Below, in pieces: positions 17,936-27,573 of a DNA stretch of 64,000 nucleotides (its first letter is position 1; each line of letters begins with the position of its first letter). Below the pieces are notes generated by a model. The model saw nothing but the letters and a program-made list of their open reading frames with translations. It was not told the origin of the DNA and ran no database searches. The translations under genes were made by a program, and so were the position numbers. Origin of the DNA: Kineosporia corallincola (GTDB lineage Bacteria > Actinomycetota > Actinomycetes > Actinomycetales > Kineosporiaceae); the NCBI RefSeq assembly GCF_018499875.1, contig NZ_JAHBAY010000005.1:62001-126000 (forward strand), written 5' to 3'.

Positions 17936-19429
17936 ATGACCGCTCGCGTGTCGACCGCGTTAACAATGGTGCAAATGATCGCTGGGCGAGGGGATCCCAC
18001 CGTGCCCGTCCCGGTCGGCACGCTCGCCCGCGACCTGGGCACCTCGCTCAGCCAGACCTCCCGGCTGGGCGCCGAACTGCACGGCCTGGGCCTGCTGGAG
18101 CCGGGCGAGGCCTACGGCACCTACCGGCTGGGCCCCGAGGCCGTCCGGCTCTCCGGCCGGGCCGCCGCGCCCTACGCCCGGGCGGTGCGCTATGCCCTCA
18201 CCCTGGCTGCCCACCAGACCGGCGAAACCGCCTGCCTGGCAGCCCGCTGCGGCTCCGCCCTGCTGATCACCGCCATGGTCGAGTCGCTGTGGACCCTGCA
18301 CGCACCCGCCGACCCCGGTGACGTCGTCGACGAACAGCACAGCGCGATGGCCCGGGCCGACCGCTCCCACCGCCCGCTGCCCGAAGACCCCGAACAGATC
18401 GACACCTTCGAGTCGACGATCGGCCGGTGCACCGAGATCGCCGCCCCGGTGCTCGGCCCGCAGGGCGAGAACGTGGCCGTGCTCGCCGTACGGCTTCCCG
18501 TGAACCGACTGGCACAGAACGGTTTCAGCGCCCACCGGGCCGTGCAGACCGCTCGGCGCAGCATCGAGAACGCGATCGCCCAGCATCTGAGCGCCCGCCG
18601 CCCGCTCACCGAGGCACCCGTCCGCGAGACCGTACCGACCGCGCCGACCGCGCTGCTGGCGTCCCTGTTCATCCTCCAGCACCTGGCCGCCGGGCCGGAC
18701 AGCCTGAGCGGCACGGCCCGCGCGGTAGGCCTGCGGACCGACCGCGCCCAGCGCCTGGTGGACTCCTGTGTCCGGGCCGGCCTGGTCACCACCGACAACA
18801 AGCGCACCCGTTACCGGCTCAGCTGGGCCGTGCACGCCTGGCACCGCAGGGCCACGGTGCCCGCCCTGGAGCGGCTGGGCTCCCCCTTGGCCGCCCTCAC
18901 AGCCGAGCGAACCCGGACCTGCGTGTTCCTCACGGTCTTGCACGGCATGCGCAGTTTCACGCTGGTGGAACACCTCTCGTCGCCCGGCGCGGGCCTGCGG
19001 ATGTCCCCGTGGCGCGGCCGCGCCCACCCGATCATCGGTTCCGACGGTGGGCCGGTGCTGGTGATGGACCTCGAACTGCCCGAGATCGCCGAGCTCTTCC
19101 CACCGCGCTACTCCCGCCTGGAACGCGACCGGTTCCTGCGCCGGGTGCGCCAGGTCGTGCAGGAGGGCGCGATCTCGATGGAGCCGTTCGACGACACCGG
19201 CATGCAGTCGGTCGCCGCTCCGGTGCGCGACTCCAGCGGGGCCGTGGCCGCCGCCGCATGCCTGGTCGGCACCACCGAGTACTTCGCCACCGACGGAGCC
19301 CGGCTGGAAGCGGCCGTGCGTCAGCTCGCCGACCAGCTCTCGCAGCTGTTGCAGTACCCCTCGGCTCCGGGCTCCGGGCAGGACGTGCCGCGGCCCCTGC
19401 GAGAATGCCGACGTGAGCAGGAACCGTGA
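17936..19429 (+). CDS. Tandem IclR-like transcriptional regulator (two IclR units in one chain)
   Basis: A 497-residue protein about twice the normal IclR length (about 250). Residues 1-215 form one unit: winged helix (ALTMVQMIAGRG..., SLSQTSRLGAELHGLGLLEPG) and an effector domain ending in ARRSIENAIAQHLSA. Residues about 225-470 repeat the plan: LLASLFILQHLAAGPDSLSG, a second helix-turn-helix (GLRTDRAQRLVDSCVRAGLV) and an effector domain ending in LEAAVRQLADQLSQLL. ATG 17936 follows a GGGGA ribosome-binding site; the frame extends further upstream without support. It is divergent from, and probably controls, the amino-acid uptake/oxidation operon. Confidence 0.85.
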   Translation: MTARVSTALTMVQMIAGRGDPTVPVPVGTLARDLGTSLSQTSRLGAELHGLGLLEPGEAYGTYRLGPEAVRLSGRAAAPYARAVRYALTLAAHQTGETACLAARCGSALLITAMVESLWTLHAPADPGDVVDEQHSAMARADRSHRPLPEDPEQIDTFESTIGRCTEIAAPVLGPQGENVAVLAVRLPVNRLAQNGFSAHRAVQTARRSIENAIAQHLSARRPLTEAPVRETVPTAPTALLASLFILQHLAAGPDSLSGTARAVGLRTDRAQRLVDSCVRAGLVTTDNKRTRYRLSWAVHAWHRRATVPALERLGSPLAALTAERTRTCVFLTVLHGMRSFTLVEHLSSPGAGLRMSPWRGRAHPIIGSDGGPVLVMDLELPEIAELFPPRYSRLERDRFLRRVRQVVQEGAISMEPFDDTGMQSVAAPVRDSSGAVAAAACLVGTTEYFATDGARLEAAVRQLADQLSQLLQYPSAPGSGQDVPRPLRECRREQEP

Positions 19430-19979
19430 GCCGCGCCGTCCGGACGTCACCACCGTCGAGGCCGTGGGAGGTGTCGAGTCGCTGGGGCTGGAGCTGCACG
19501 AGCCCGACGAGCGGTGGGCGCGGATCTACCGGGAGCACCGCGACCGGATCCGGGGCGCTCTGGGGGCGGCGGCCATCGGGATCGAGCACATCGGCTCCAC
19601 GTCCGTCCCCGGGCTGGCGGCCAAACCGATCGTCGACATCGTGGTGACGGTCGACGACATCACGGCCGAGGAGGACTATCTCGACGGGCTTCTGGCGGCC
19701 GGGTACGAGCTGCGGGTGCGTGAGCCGGAGCACCGCCTGGTGCGTACGCCGGCCCACGACGTCCATGTGCACGTCTTCGAGCACGACCATCCGGCGGTGG
19801 ACGATTACCTCCTCCTGCGCGACCGGCTGCGCTCCGACGCGGACGACCGCGCCCTGTACGAGAACACCAAGAGGACGCTGCTGCGCCGGCAGTGGGACGA
19901 CAAGAACGACTACACCCGGGCCAAGACGGAGGTCATCCTCGCGATCAAGGCCCGCGCACGGGAGGCCCGCGGGAAGTAG
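19413..19979 (+). CDS. GrpB family protein (UPF0157)
   Basis: A 188-residue GrpB-family protein of the nucleotidyltransferase fold, identified by IEHIGSTSVPGLAAKPIVD followed by the acidic VTVDD. Its C-terminal region (LLLRDRLRSDADDRALYENTKR) matches the usual family end. Relatives are predicted nucleotidyltransferases, some linked to CoA biosynthesis domains; the reaction here is unknown. GTG 19413 overlaps the end of the IclR gene by 17 nt, so they are probably co-transcribed. Confidence 0.85.
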   Translation: MSRNREPRRPDVTTVEAVGGVESLGLELHEPDERWARIYREHRDRIRGALGAAAIGIEHIGSTSVPGLAAKPIVDIVVTVDDITAEEDYLDGLLAAGYELRVREPEHRLVRTPAHDVHVHVFEHDHPAVDDYLLLRDRLRSDADDRALYENTKRTLLRRQWDDKNDYTRAKTEVILAIKARAREARGK

Positions 19980-20046
19980 CCGTCGAGACGCCGAACCAGG
20001 ACCAGCACCGGCCATCGCCACCGAATAGCCCGCCCGGCGCACGGAT

Positions 20047-20892
20047 TCAGGACCTCGCGCCAGGTCCGGGCGCGTGACGGCCGGTGGCGGCCAGGGTCCC
20101 GAGCAGGCGCAGAGCATGGACGTCGGGGGAACCCGGCTCCGCGTGGTAGACCACCAGTTCCTGTCCCGGCGCCGCCCGCACCGCGAAGCCCTGCGTCGTC
20201 AGGGTCAGCGGCCCCACGTCCGCGTGGTGGAACCGCTTGCGCTCCAGTGACTTACCCCTCACGTCATGACGGCTCCAGAGCTCGGCGAAGGCCCGCTCGC
20301 GCAGCAGGCCGCCCAGCACCTGCCGCACCCGGGGGTCGTCCGGCACCTCCCCCAGGCTCAGCCGCAGCCCGGCCACCGTGGTGCGGGCGACCTCGGCCCA
20401 GTCCGGGTAGAACGAGCGCGCGCCCGGGGTGCCGAACACCACCTCGGCCAGGTTGCGGGTGCCGGCCCAGCCGCCGAACAGCGCGTCGGCCAGGGCGTTC
20501 GAGGCCAGCACGTCGAACGCCCGGTTGTACACCAGCGCAGGGGTTTCCGGCCAGGCGTCGATCAGCTGGATCAGGCTCGGATGCACCCGGTCGGTGGCCG
20601 GCTGCGGCTCGCGCGCGGGTGAGGCACCGGCCAGGCGGAACAGGTGCCCGCGCGCGTCGTCCCCCAACCGCAGGGCAGCCGCGAGCGCGGCCACCACCTG
20701 GGCCGACGGGTGACGTTCGCGGCCCTGTTCCAGGCGCATGTAGTAGTCGGCGCTCACACCGGCCAGGGCGGCGACCTCCTCACGGCGCAGACCGGGCACC
20801 CGGCGCAGACCGCCGGTGGGAAGGCCGGCCTCGGCCGGGGTGATCTGGGCGCGGCGGCCGGTCAGGTAGTCGCCGAGGTCGGAACGGGCCAT
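20047..20892 (-). CDS. Helix-turn-helix regulator, XRE N-terminus with MmyB-like ligand domain
   Basis: A 281-residue protein. The N-terminal XRE domain reads LRRVPGLRREEVAALAGVSA then YYMRLEQGRERHPS. The remainder is an MmyB-like PAS-type ligand-binding domain (PALVYNRAFDVLASNALADA, RSFYPDWAEVARTTVAGLR). Such actinobacterial regulators often act on a neighbouring divergent gene. Here the neighbour is the nSTAND-WD40 gene, starting 104 bp away on the other strand, though fatty-acid or SDR targets elsewhere are equally possible. ATG 20892 is the natural start. Confidence 0.9.
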   Translation of the reverse strand: MARSDLGDYLTGRRAQITPAEAGLPTGGLRRVPGLRREEVAALAGVSADYYMRLEQGRERHPSAQVVAALAAALRLGDDARGHLFRLAGASPAREPQPATDRVHPSLIQLIDAWPETPALVYNRAFDVLASNALADALFGGWAGTRNLAEVVFGTPGARSFYPDWAEVARTTVAGLRLSLGEVPDDPRVRQVLGGLLRERAFAELWSRHDVRGKSLERKRFHHADVGPLTLTTQGFAVRAAPGQELVVYHAEPGSPDVHALRLLGTLAATGRHAPGPGARS

Positions 20893-20996
20893 GGGCCCGA
20901 TCGTAGGTCGCCCCGAACCGGCCCGGCAGCGCCGGGAGACCGAACATCATGCCGAAAGTGCCGATTACCCCCTAATCTGGGCGGCGGGGGTGAGGG

Positions 20997-23900
20997 ATGA
21001 CGGACGAGGGCCGCACCGGCGCGCGCCACTGGATGGCGCGGCTGCGCGGGCAGGCCACGCCGCAGGGCCTGTCGCTGGTCGCCGGGCTCGCCGCCGCCAC
21101 CAGCGCCGAGATCTGGCTGCCCGCACTCCTGACCGGCGGCACGGCCGGGGCCGCGGCGATCGTCGCCGGTGTCGGCGGGAACCTGATGGCCAGCGTCATC
21201 GAGGACGTGTGGCGGCACATCCGTGACGACCCGGCAGCGGCCACCTCCACCGGCAGCGCTGATGAACAGGCCAGGTTGCAGGCCCTGCTGGAGCAGACCT
21301 TCCAACGGCTGCTGTCCGAAGACGAACAGCGCGGTGTACGGCTGGTGTTCGAGCAGGAGGTGAACCGGTTCCTGCACCTGACCGGCGCCCTGGACGAGAC
21401 CGGCACCGACCCCGGCCTGCACGCCGGTCTGGTCGACGCGCTCAACGGGCTGGGCGGCGTGATCGCCACCGGCAACCGGATCATCCTCGACCAGGTGCAG
21501 GCCGGGCAGGACCGCGTGGACGAGTACGCCGCCCGGCAGACCGCGGCCCTGGCCCAGCTCATGCGCCTGGAACAGGTGCGGCAGGCCGAGATCCGCCGGT
21601 TCGCCGACAGCCGTACCCCGGTGGACGAGCCCGGTGAGCGCGACCCCCGCCAGGCCCCCTACCCCGGCCTCGACCCGGTGGGTCCCGCCGAGGCCGCGGC
21701 CGGGTTCTTCCACGGCCGCGACCAGATCCTGGCCGGGCTGCTGACCCGCCTGGCCGCGCGCACCCAGGACGAGGTGAGCCTGCTGGTCGTCACCGGCTCC
21801 TCCGGGGTGGGCAAGACCTCGCTGCTACGGGCCGGGCTGATCCCCGCCGTCGACAACGGCCTGCTCGACGTCCCCGGCTCGCGGGAGTGGCCGGTGGTGT
21901 ATCTCCAGCCGGGGCGTGACCCGCTGCGGGCGCTCGCCCACGGCATCACCCCGATGAACCATCCTGTCGGCGCCCTGCCGGACGACCTGGCCCGCGAGCC
22001 CAACGCGCTGGGCAACTCGCTGGGCCCCCTGCTGGAGGGACGGCCCGCCGGCGCCCGGGTGCTCATCGTCGTCGACCAGGCCGAGGAACTGTTCGCCCCC
22101 GGCCCTTCCGGCCAGGCCCGGGAAGCCTTTCTCAGCGCGCTGATCCGGGCCTCGACGAGGGACGCCGTGGTCCTGCTCAGTTTCCGGGCGGACTTCTACG
22201 CGCAGTTCGCCGCGCAGGAGATGCTGCGCGTCCACCTCGAGCACCACTCGCTGTTCGTGCCGCCGATGAGCCGCGCCCAGTTCCAGGAGGTCATCGAGGG
22301 CCCGGCCCGCGCGGCCGGGCTCACCCTCGGCCCCGGGCTGACCCGGGCCCTGCTCGACGACACCAGCGCCGAGTCGCTGCCGCTGCTGGCCCACACGCTG
22401 CGCCGGCTCTGGGAGGACAGCGACGGCAGCACGCTGCGGCTGGGCGACTACCGGGAGATGGGCGGGCTGGCCCACGCCATCAGCTCGACCGCCGAGAAGG
22501 TGTACAACGACCTGAGCGTCGGCCAGCGGCGGATCGTCCGCCCGCTGCTGCTGTCCATGGTCAGCATCGGCGACGGCACCCACGACACCCGCCAGAGCGT
22601 CGTCACCTCCGACCTCCTGAACTCCTTCCAGCACAAGAGCGCCGATGCCGCAACCGTTCTGCGCCGTCTGAACGAGGCCCGCATCGTCACCTCCGGCCGG
22701 CTCACCAGCACCCTGAGCCACGAGACCATCATCACGGCCTGGCCGGAGCTCCAGGGCTGGCTGAACGACGACCGCACCGGCCTGCGCCTGCACGAGGAAC
22801 TGCGTAACGCCGCGCTCTACTGGAACACCCACCGCGACGAGGCCGGAACCCTCTGGGGCGGAGTCCGGCTGGAGACCATGCAGGCGTGGTCCCGGCAGCA
22901 CCCGCGGGCCCTGACCACCCTCGACCAGGAATTCCTCACCGCGAGCCAGGAGCACCGCGACGCCGCCCGCACCGCCGAGCGCCGCCGGGCACGCAGAACG
23001 CGTTTGCTGGCCGGCGTCTTCGCCGTGCTGTTCGCCGTCGCCTCGGTGCTCGCCGTGGTCTCGCTCCGGCAGACCCGGGCCGTCGAGCTGTCCCGCAACA
23101 CCATCCTGGCCGGACAGCTGACCAGTCAGGCGCAGGACCTGCTGCGCACCGAACCGCGCCTGGCCACCCTGCTGGCCCTGGAGGCCGACCGCATCCATCA
23201 CACCGCCGCATCCGCCGACACGCTGGTCACCGCCGCCCACTCACCGGTCTTCCGCACCGTCAGCGGGCACACCGGCACCGTGACATCGGTGGAGTACAGC
23301 CCCGACGGAACACGTTTCGCGACCTCCAGCGACGACAAGACCGTAAGAATCTGGGACGCCCGCAGCGGCCGGGTGGTCCGCGTGATCACCGGGCACACCG
23401 ATTCGGTGAGGGACGTGACCTGGTCACCCGACGGCAAACTCATCGCCACCGGCGGCTGGGACGCCACCGCCCGGGTGTGGGACGCCGCGACCGGCAGACA
23501 ACTGCGCGAGATGGGCGCCACCGCGGACGAGAAGAACGTGCGGGCGCTGGCCGTCGCCGGCGTCGCGTTCAGCCCGGACGGGAAAACCCTGGCCACCGCC
23601 GACAACGTGCGGAACACCGGCAGGCTGTGGGATGTCGCCACCGGGAAACTGCTGCACACGCTCAAGGGCCACACCGACTACGTCACCGACGTCTCCTACA
23701 GCAGGGACGGGACGACCGTCGTCACCGTGAGCGCAGACAACAGCGCGCGTATCTGGTCGGCCGGCACGGGCAGGCTTCTGCACACCGTCCCGGGCGAGGA
23801 CAACGAGATCTCGCAGTTCGTGAGGCACAGTCCCGACGGAAAGACGTTCGCGACCGCCGGATTCAGCGGATCTGCCCGGGTGTGGGACGCGCGCAACGGT

Positions 23901-25184
23901 GAGAGCCACGGGTTCGTCACCCGGTCCGTCCTCCAGTCGGTGTCCGGCCTGGCCTACAGCCCCGACCAGAAGTACCTGGCCACGGCCACCCGGGGAGACC
24001 GCGTGCAGCTGTGGGACCTGCGCAAGGGAAATCTCATGCCGATCATGAGTCTCGAGAACGAGGACGTCTCCGGCGACGGCCTGGACTTCAGCCCTGACGG
24101 CACGACGCTGGCCATCGCCCTGGGCAACCGGGTGCGCCTGTGGACGCTCGGCACCGGTGACAGCGCACGCCTGATCGGCGACACGACCGACGCGGCGTCC
24201 GGGCTCGCGTACTCCCCGGACGGATCCACCCTCGTCACCGTCAATGCGCAGGACACGACGGTGAAATTCTGGGACGCCCGGGACGGCGACGCCCGGGCGA
24301 AGGTGGACCGCGACGTGGGCGGCACCGGCGAGGCTCAGTACAGCGCGGACGGCGCGGTGCTGGCCACCGGGGACGCCGGGGACATTGGGTTCAACGAGAC
24401 CACCGGCTACCAGGGCAACTTCGGCACCGTGCAGCTGCGCGACCCGGAAACCGGCCTGCCCACCGGAAAACTCAGCGTCAGGGGCACCCGGGTGATGACG
24501 ATGGATTTCGGCCCCGGCCACCTGATCGCGGTCGGCTACCAGGACGGCACCACCCGCATCTGGGACGCCGACACCCGCACCGTGGTCCGCACGATCACCG
24601 GGAACGACGGCGAGATCAGCAACCTGGCCTACAGCGGCGACGGCGCGATCGTGGCGATCGTCGGCGACGACAGCCGGATCGGGATCTGGGACGCCCACAG
24701 CGGCAGGCTGCTGCGCACGCTCGCCGGGCACACCAGCTACCTGACCGCCCTCGCCCTCAGCCCCGACGGGAAGACGCTGGCCAGCGGCGGGTACGACAAG
24801 GTCGTGCGACTGTGGGACGTCACGGGCGGACGCCAGGTGCACGTGATTCCCGACCACGAGGACCTGATCGACTCCCTGGCCTTCGGGCCGCGCGGTGAAA
24901 CCCTTGCCAGCGGCGGCGGTGACGGCACCGTGCGGATCTGGAGAACCGCGACCGCCACCCCACTGTTCACCCTCACCGGCCAGACCGGTGGGGAGAAGGT
25001 CCTGTCGTTCGGCCCGGACGGCACACAGCTGGCCGTCGGCAGCACGACCGGCGGGCCGGTACAGATCTGGGACACCCGGGCGGACGCCTCGAAGACCCGC
25101 CTCTGCGAGCGGGCCGGCCGCAACCTCACCCGCACCGAGTGGGACACGTACATCGGCGGGGACTACCGGCGCACCTGCGGCTGA
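20997..25184 (+). CDS. nSTAND NTPase with transmembrane segment and 14 WD40 repeats
   Basis: A 1395-residue protein. Residues 1-75 include a hydrophobic stretch (TSAEIWLPALLTGG to VAGVGGNLMASV). The nSTAND NTPase begins about residue 220 (APYPGLDPVGPAEAAAGFFH), with Walker A TGSSGVGKTS (about 266-275) and Walker B VLIVVDQAEELF (about 354-365). A single membrane segment follows (LLAGVFAVLFAVASVLAVVS, about 670-690). Fourteen WD40 blades fill about 748-1365 (VRIWD, ARVWD, GRLWD, ARIWS and so on), enough for two seven-blade propellers. The tail CERAGRNLTRTEW is a usual end for this class. STAND proteins act as signal-triggered switches; the effector here is not obvious. A short membrane-protein gene follows 95 bp downstream. 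Confidence 0.93.
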   Translation: MTDEGRTGARHWMARLRGQATPQGLSLVAGLAAATSAEIWLPALLTGGTAGAAAIVAGVGGNLMASVIEDVWRHIRDDPAAATSTGSADEQARLQALLEQTFQRLLSEDEQRGVRLVFEQEVNRFLHLTGALDETGTDPGLHAGLVDALNGLGGVIATGNRIILDQVQAGQDRVDEYAARQTAALAQLMRLEQVRQAEIRRFADSRTPVDEPGERDPRQAPYPGLDPVGPAEAAAGFFHGRDQILAGLLTRLAARTQDEVSLLVVTGSSGVGKTSLLRAGLIPAVDNGLLDVPGSREWPVVYLQPGRDPLRALAHGITPMNHPVGALPDDLAREPNALGNSLGPLLEGRPAGARVLIVVDQAEELFAPGPSGQAREAFLSALIRASTRDAVVLLSFRADFYAQFAAQEMLRVHLEHHSLFVPPMSRAQFQEVIEGPARAAGLTLGPGLTRALLDDTSAESLPLLAHTLRRLWEDSDGSTLRLGDYREMGGLAHAISSTAEKVYNDLSVGQRRIVRPLLLSMVSIGDGTHDTRQSVVTSDLLNSFQHKSADAATVLRRLNEARIVTSGRLTSTLSHETIITAWPELQGWLNDDRTGLRLHEELRNAALYWNTHRDEAGTLWGGVRLETMQAWSRQHPRALTTLDQEFLTASQEHRDAARTAERRRARRTRLLAGVFAVLFAVASVLAVVSLRQTRAVELSRNTILAGQLTSQAQDLLRTEPRLATLLALEADRIHHTAASADTLVTAAHSPVFRTVSGHTGTVTSVEYSPDGTRFATSSDDKTVRIWDARSGRVVRVITGHTDSVRDVTWSPDGKLIATGGWDATARVWDAATGRQLREMGATADEKNVRALAVAGVAFSPDGKTLATADNVRNTGRLWDVATGKLLHTLKGHTDYVTDVSYSRDGTTVVTVSADNSARIWSAGTGRLLHTVPGEDNEISQFVRHSPDGKTFATAGFSGSARVWDARNGESHGFVTRSVLQSVSGLAYSPDQKYLATATRGDRVQLWDLRKGNLMPIMSLENEDVSGDGLDFSPDGTTLAIALGNRVRLWTLGTGDSARLIGDTTDAASGLAYSPDGSTLVTVNAQDTTVKFWDARDGDARAKVDRDVGGTGEAQYSADGAVLATGDAGDIGFNETTGYQGNFGTVQLRDPETGLPTGKLSVRGTRVMTMDFGPGHLIAVGYQDGTTRIWDADTRTVVRTITGNDGEISNLAYSGDGAIVAIVGDDSRIGIWDAHSGRLLRTLAGHTSYLTALALSPDGKTLASGGYDKVVRLWDVTGGRQVHVIPDHEDLIDSLAFGPRGETLASGGGDGTVRIWRTATATPLFTLTGQTGGEKVLSFGPDGTQLAVGSTTGGPVQIWDTRADASKTRLCERAGRNLTRTEWDTYIGGDYRRTCG

Positions 25185-25279
25185 GGCTCCGGCCGATCGG
25201 CGACGACAACACGTCACCGGGCAAACGCCGCCCATGATAGCCGCAAACAGGCGAGGCACGATCTTGGTAGTTGTGTGGG

Positions 25280-25891
25280 GTGAGCACGGCAGCAGACCTC
25301 CAGCGCAACGCCCAGAAACTGCACGACGACCTGGTCACCGCGACCACCGTCGCCGGGGTACGCGTCGCGACGTTCGGCGCGGCCTGGCGCGCGGTCAGCT
25401 GGTGGACGCTGTCGGCGGCGGCCCGGCGGGGGTGGCCGTTGCTGCCGGTCGCCGGGGTCGTGGTGCTCGCGTTCCTCTTCCCGGTCGCCGCCTGGATCGT
25501 GCTCGCGCTCGTCGCCGGGCTCGCGGTGGTGATGACCACCGTCCCGGCCTACATCACGCTCAGCCGCTCCTGGACGCTTCTCGTGAACGAGCAGCGCACG
25601 GCCGTGATCGGGTTCCGGGTCTGGCACCACCAGGGCCGGGTGCAGCTGATCCTGGACTCCCACGTGGCCCGGCGCCCCGGGTCCGGGCACGGCAGGCAGC
25701 TGCGGGGCCTGCTCGCCGGGCGCCTGGCCGGGGTGCTGGAGCAGCACCCCGGCACGGTCGTGCGCTTCCGCGCCCGCAACGCCCGCCTGGCCGCGGTCTA
25801 CGGTGCGGAGCTCCAGGCCGTCCTGCCCACGAGCCAGGGGTGGGGCCATCACCTCGACCGCGCCGACGGAACAGCCCGCCGGGGAGCCTGA
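25280..25891 (+). CDS. Membrane protein of unknown function
   Basis: A 203-residue protein. A polar N-terminus (MSTAADLQRNAQKLHDDLV) is followed by two close hydrophobic segments (about residues 50-90: WPLLPVAGVVVLAFLFPVAA, IVLALVAGLAVVMTTV). A soluble C-terminus follows (about 90-203) with a conserved-looking core WHHQGRVQLILDSHVARRPG. GTG 25280 is preferred over TTG 25271. It follows the nSTAND-WD40 gene on the same strand by 95 bp and could be its partner. I do not recognise a family. Confidence 0.7.
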   Translation: MSTAADLQRNAQKLHDDLVTATTVAGVRVATFGAAWRAVSWWTLSAAARRGWPLLPVAGVVVLAFLFPVAAWIVLALVAGLAVVMTTVPAYITLSRSWTLLVNEQRTAVIGFRVWHHQGRVQLILDSHVARRPGSGHGRQLRGLLAGRLAGVLEQHPGTVVRFRARNARLAAVYGAELQAVLPTSQGWGHHLDRADGTARRGA

Positions 25892-25912
25892 GCCCATCCG
25901 GCGGGCGGCGCT

Positions 25913-26920
25913 TCAGGCCGGCAGGCTGCGGGCCTGAAGGCTGCGGGCCAGGTCCAGCACCGACTCCTCGACCGGCCGGGGGTTCCAGCCGAGCAGCTCC
26001 CGCGCCTTGCGGCCGGAGGGCTCGCGGGCCACACCGAGCTCCGAGACCACCAGCGCGGCGCGGGGATTCACCCGGGCGGCCAGCCGCACGGCCCAGTCCG
26101 GCAGGGTCCGCGACGGCACCCTGCCCGCGGCGTCCCCCAGGTTCTCCCGCAGCAGCGCGGCGATCTGGGCCAGGGTCAGCGCGCCGGCACCGGCCAGGAA
26201 CCGCTCACCGGCCGCGGCCGGATCGACCATGGCCCGCACGTGCAGGTCCGCGACGTCCCGCACGTCCACCACCGCGACGGTGATCCGCGGCAGCGCCGGC
26301 AGGGTCCCCTTCAGCAGGCTGTCGACCATGCCCGCCCACAGCGACAGGTCCGCGCCCAGCGCCGGGCCGAACACGGCCGGCGGGTTGACCACCGCCAGCT
26401 CGGTGCCGCCCCCGGCGGTGAACTCCCAGGCCGCGCGCTCGGCGGCCAGTTTCGACTTCGAGTAGGCCGCCATCTGCGGGGCGTCCGGGTCGCTCCAGTC
26501 GGCCTCGGTGAACGTCGTCCGGTCGCCGTGCCCGTACTTCACCGCGGCGAACGACGAGGTCAGCACGGTGCGCCTGACGCCGGCCGCACGGGCCGCGCGC
26601 AGCACCCGCAGGGTGCCCTCCCGGGCCGGCTCGATGACCTCCGCCTCGTCGCGGGGCCTGGCCTGCGGAACCGGTGACGCGACGTGCAGGACGTAGTCGC
26701 ATCCGTCCATCGCCGGCTCCCAGCCGGCCTCGGCGGTGAGATCGGCGACGGCGAAGGACAGTGCGTCACCGTCCTCACCGGTCATCGCCCGCACGTCGGC
26801 CTCCCGCCGCAGCGACCGCACCGTCGTGCGCACCCGGTACCCCTCCTGGAGCAGCCGCAGGACGCAGTGCGACCCCACGAATCCCGATCCGCCGGTCACC
26901 AGCACCAGTTCGCCGCTCAC
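25913..26920 (-). CDS. NAD-dependent epimerase/dehydratase, dihydroflavonol-4-reductase-like
   Basis: A 335-residue extended short-chain dehydrogenase. The nucleotide-binding motif VTGGSGFVGSH is at the N-terminus. The catalytic pair lies in AYSKSKLAAE (YxxxK), with the upstream TSSFAAV as the serine region. Close relatives are annotated as cinnamoyl-CoA or dihydroflavonol reductases, but bacterial substrates are mostly unknown. GTG 26920 follows an AGGGG ribosome-binding site; the longer frame upstream reads through non-coding sequence. The gene is convergent with the membrane-protein gene. Confidence 0.88.
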   Translation of the reverse strand: MSGELVLVTGGSGFVGSHCVLRLLQEGYRVRTTVRSLRREADVRAMTGEDGDALSFAVADLTAEAGWEPAMDGCDYVLHVASPVPQARPRDEAEVIEPAREGTLRVLRAARAAGVRRTVLTSSFAAVKYGHGDRTTFTEADWSDPDAPQMAAYSKSKLAAERAAWEFTAGGGTELAVVNPPAVFGPALGADLSLWAGMVDSLLKGTLPALPRITVAVVDVRDVADLHVRAMVDPAAAGERFLAGAGALTLAQIAALLRENLGDAAGRVPSRTLPDWAVRLAARVNPRAALVVSELGVAREPSGRKARELLGWNPRPVEESVLDLARSLQARSLPA

Positions 26921-26967
26921 ACACGTCCCCTCATCCGTCCAGATCATCCACCTGGAAGGGACACACC

Positions 26968-27216
26968 GTACTTCGACCCGAACCGCACTCAGCGCTGCCC
27001 CCCGAAGGCCGCGCAGCGATCTTCTCCGTCGCCGAGCTTCTACTCCATCGCGCGCAAGAGGCGCACGAGGTCCGCACCGACACTGACCTGGCAGAGATCC
27101 TGAAACTGGCCGGGGGCATCGCCAAGATCCCGGCCAGCGAACCGGCCGAGATCGGCCACCTCCTGGAGATAGCTCTCGACGGTCTGCGCCACCGCTCTGG
27201 CAAACTGAAAGCCTAA
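26968..27216 (+). pseudogene. Possible 5'-truncated small protein remnant
   Basis: A frame with coding-like composition ends at TAA 27214-27216 and encodes about 80 residues, with a helical stretch (VAELLLHRAQEAHEVRTDTD, then LAEILKLAGGIAKIPAS). No ATG, GTG or TTG occurs in frame between 26968 and the helical part, and upstream the frame runs antisense to the epimerase. Either a remnant whose 5' end was lost or a chance frame. I recognise no family. Confidence 0.25.
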
Positions 27217-27573
27217 CGAGAAGAGACGTTTCGTGACCCGGCCGGGAACCGTCAGTCGAGGGCATCGGGACCGCACAGGGAGCCGGAACAGCACACGCGC
27301 CATGACGCTTCACACCGCCGGGCGCGATATCGGGTGCATGCTGAGCATGGCGGCCCGAGGGCTGTGACAGCTCGGTGGACGCGCTCGGGAACGAAGCAGT
27401 GGCGATCGAGCCGGCTCGGCCCCGCCGTGATGCCATCGGCGTGGTGGATCGCCGGTAGGCGCTGCCTGATCGTGTCCCGGGTCGCCCCATCCGCTGCCGA
27501 TGGCGGTTGTGAGGGCGTCATCACGAGAACTGCGGGTGCTGCGTGTAGGACGGGCGCTGACCGGTCGTCCCGT
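27217..27573. other. Intergenic region, 357 bp, no gene recognised
   Basis: Short frames here lack coding signature or recognisable family. It separates the possible remnant from the 3' end of the MEKHLA gene and is the left border of the scarred island. Confidence 0.5.

Noticed and set aside
21825-25259. Long minus-strand frames opposite the nSTAND-WD40 gene
   Set aside because: They mirror the WD40 coding sequence and carry no recognisable domain.
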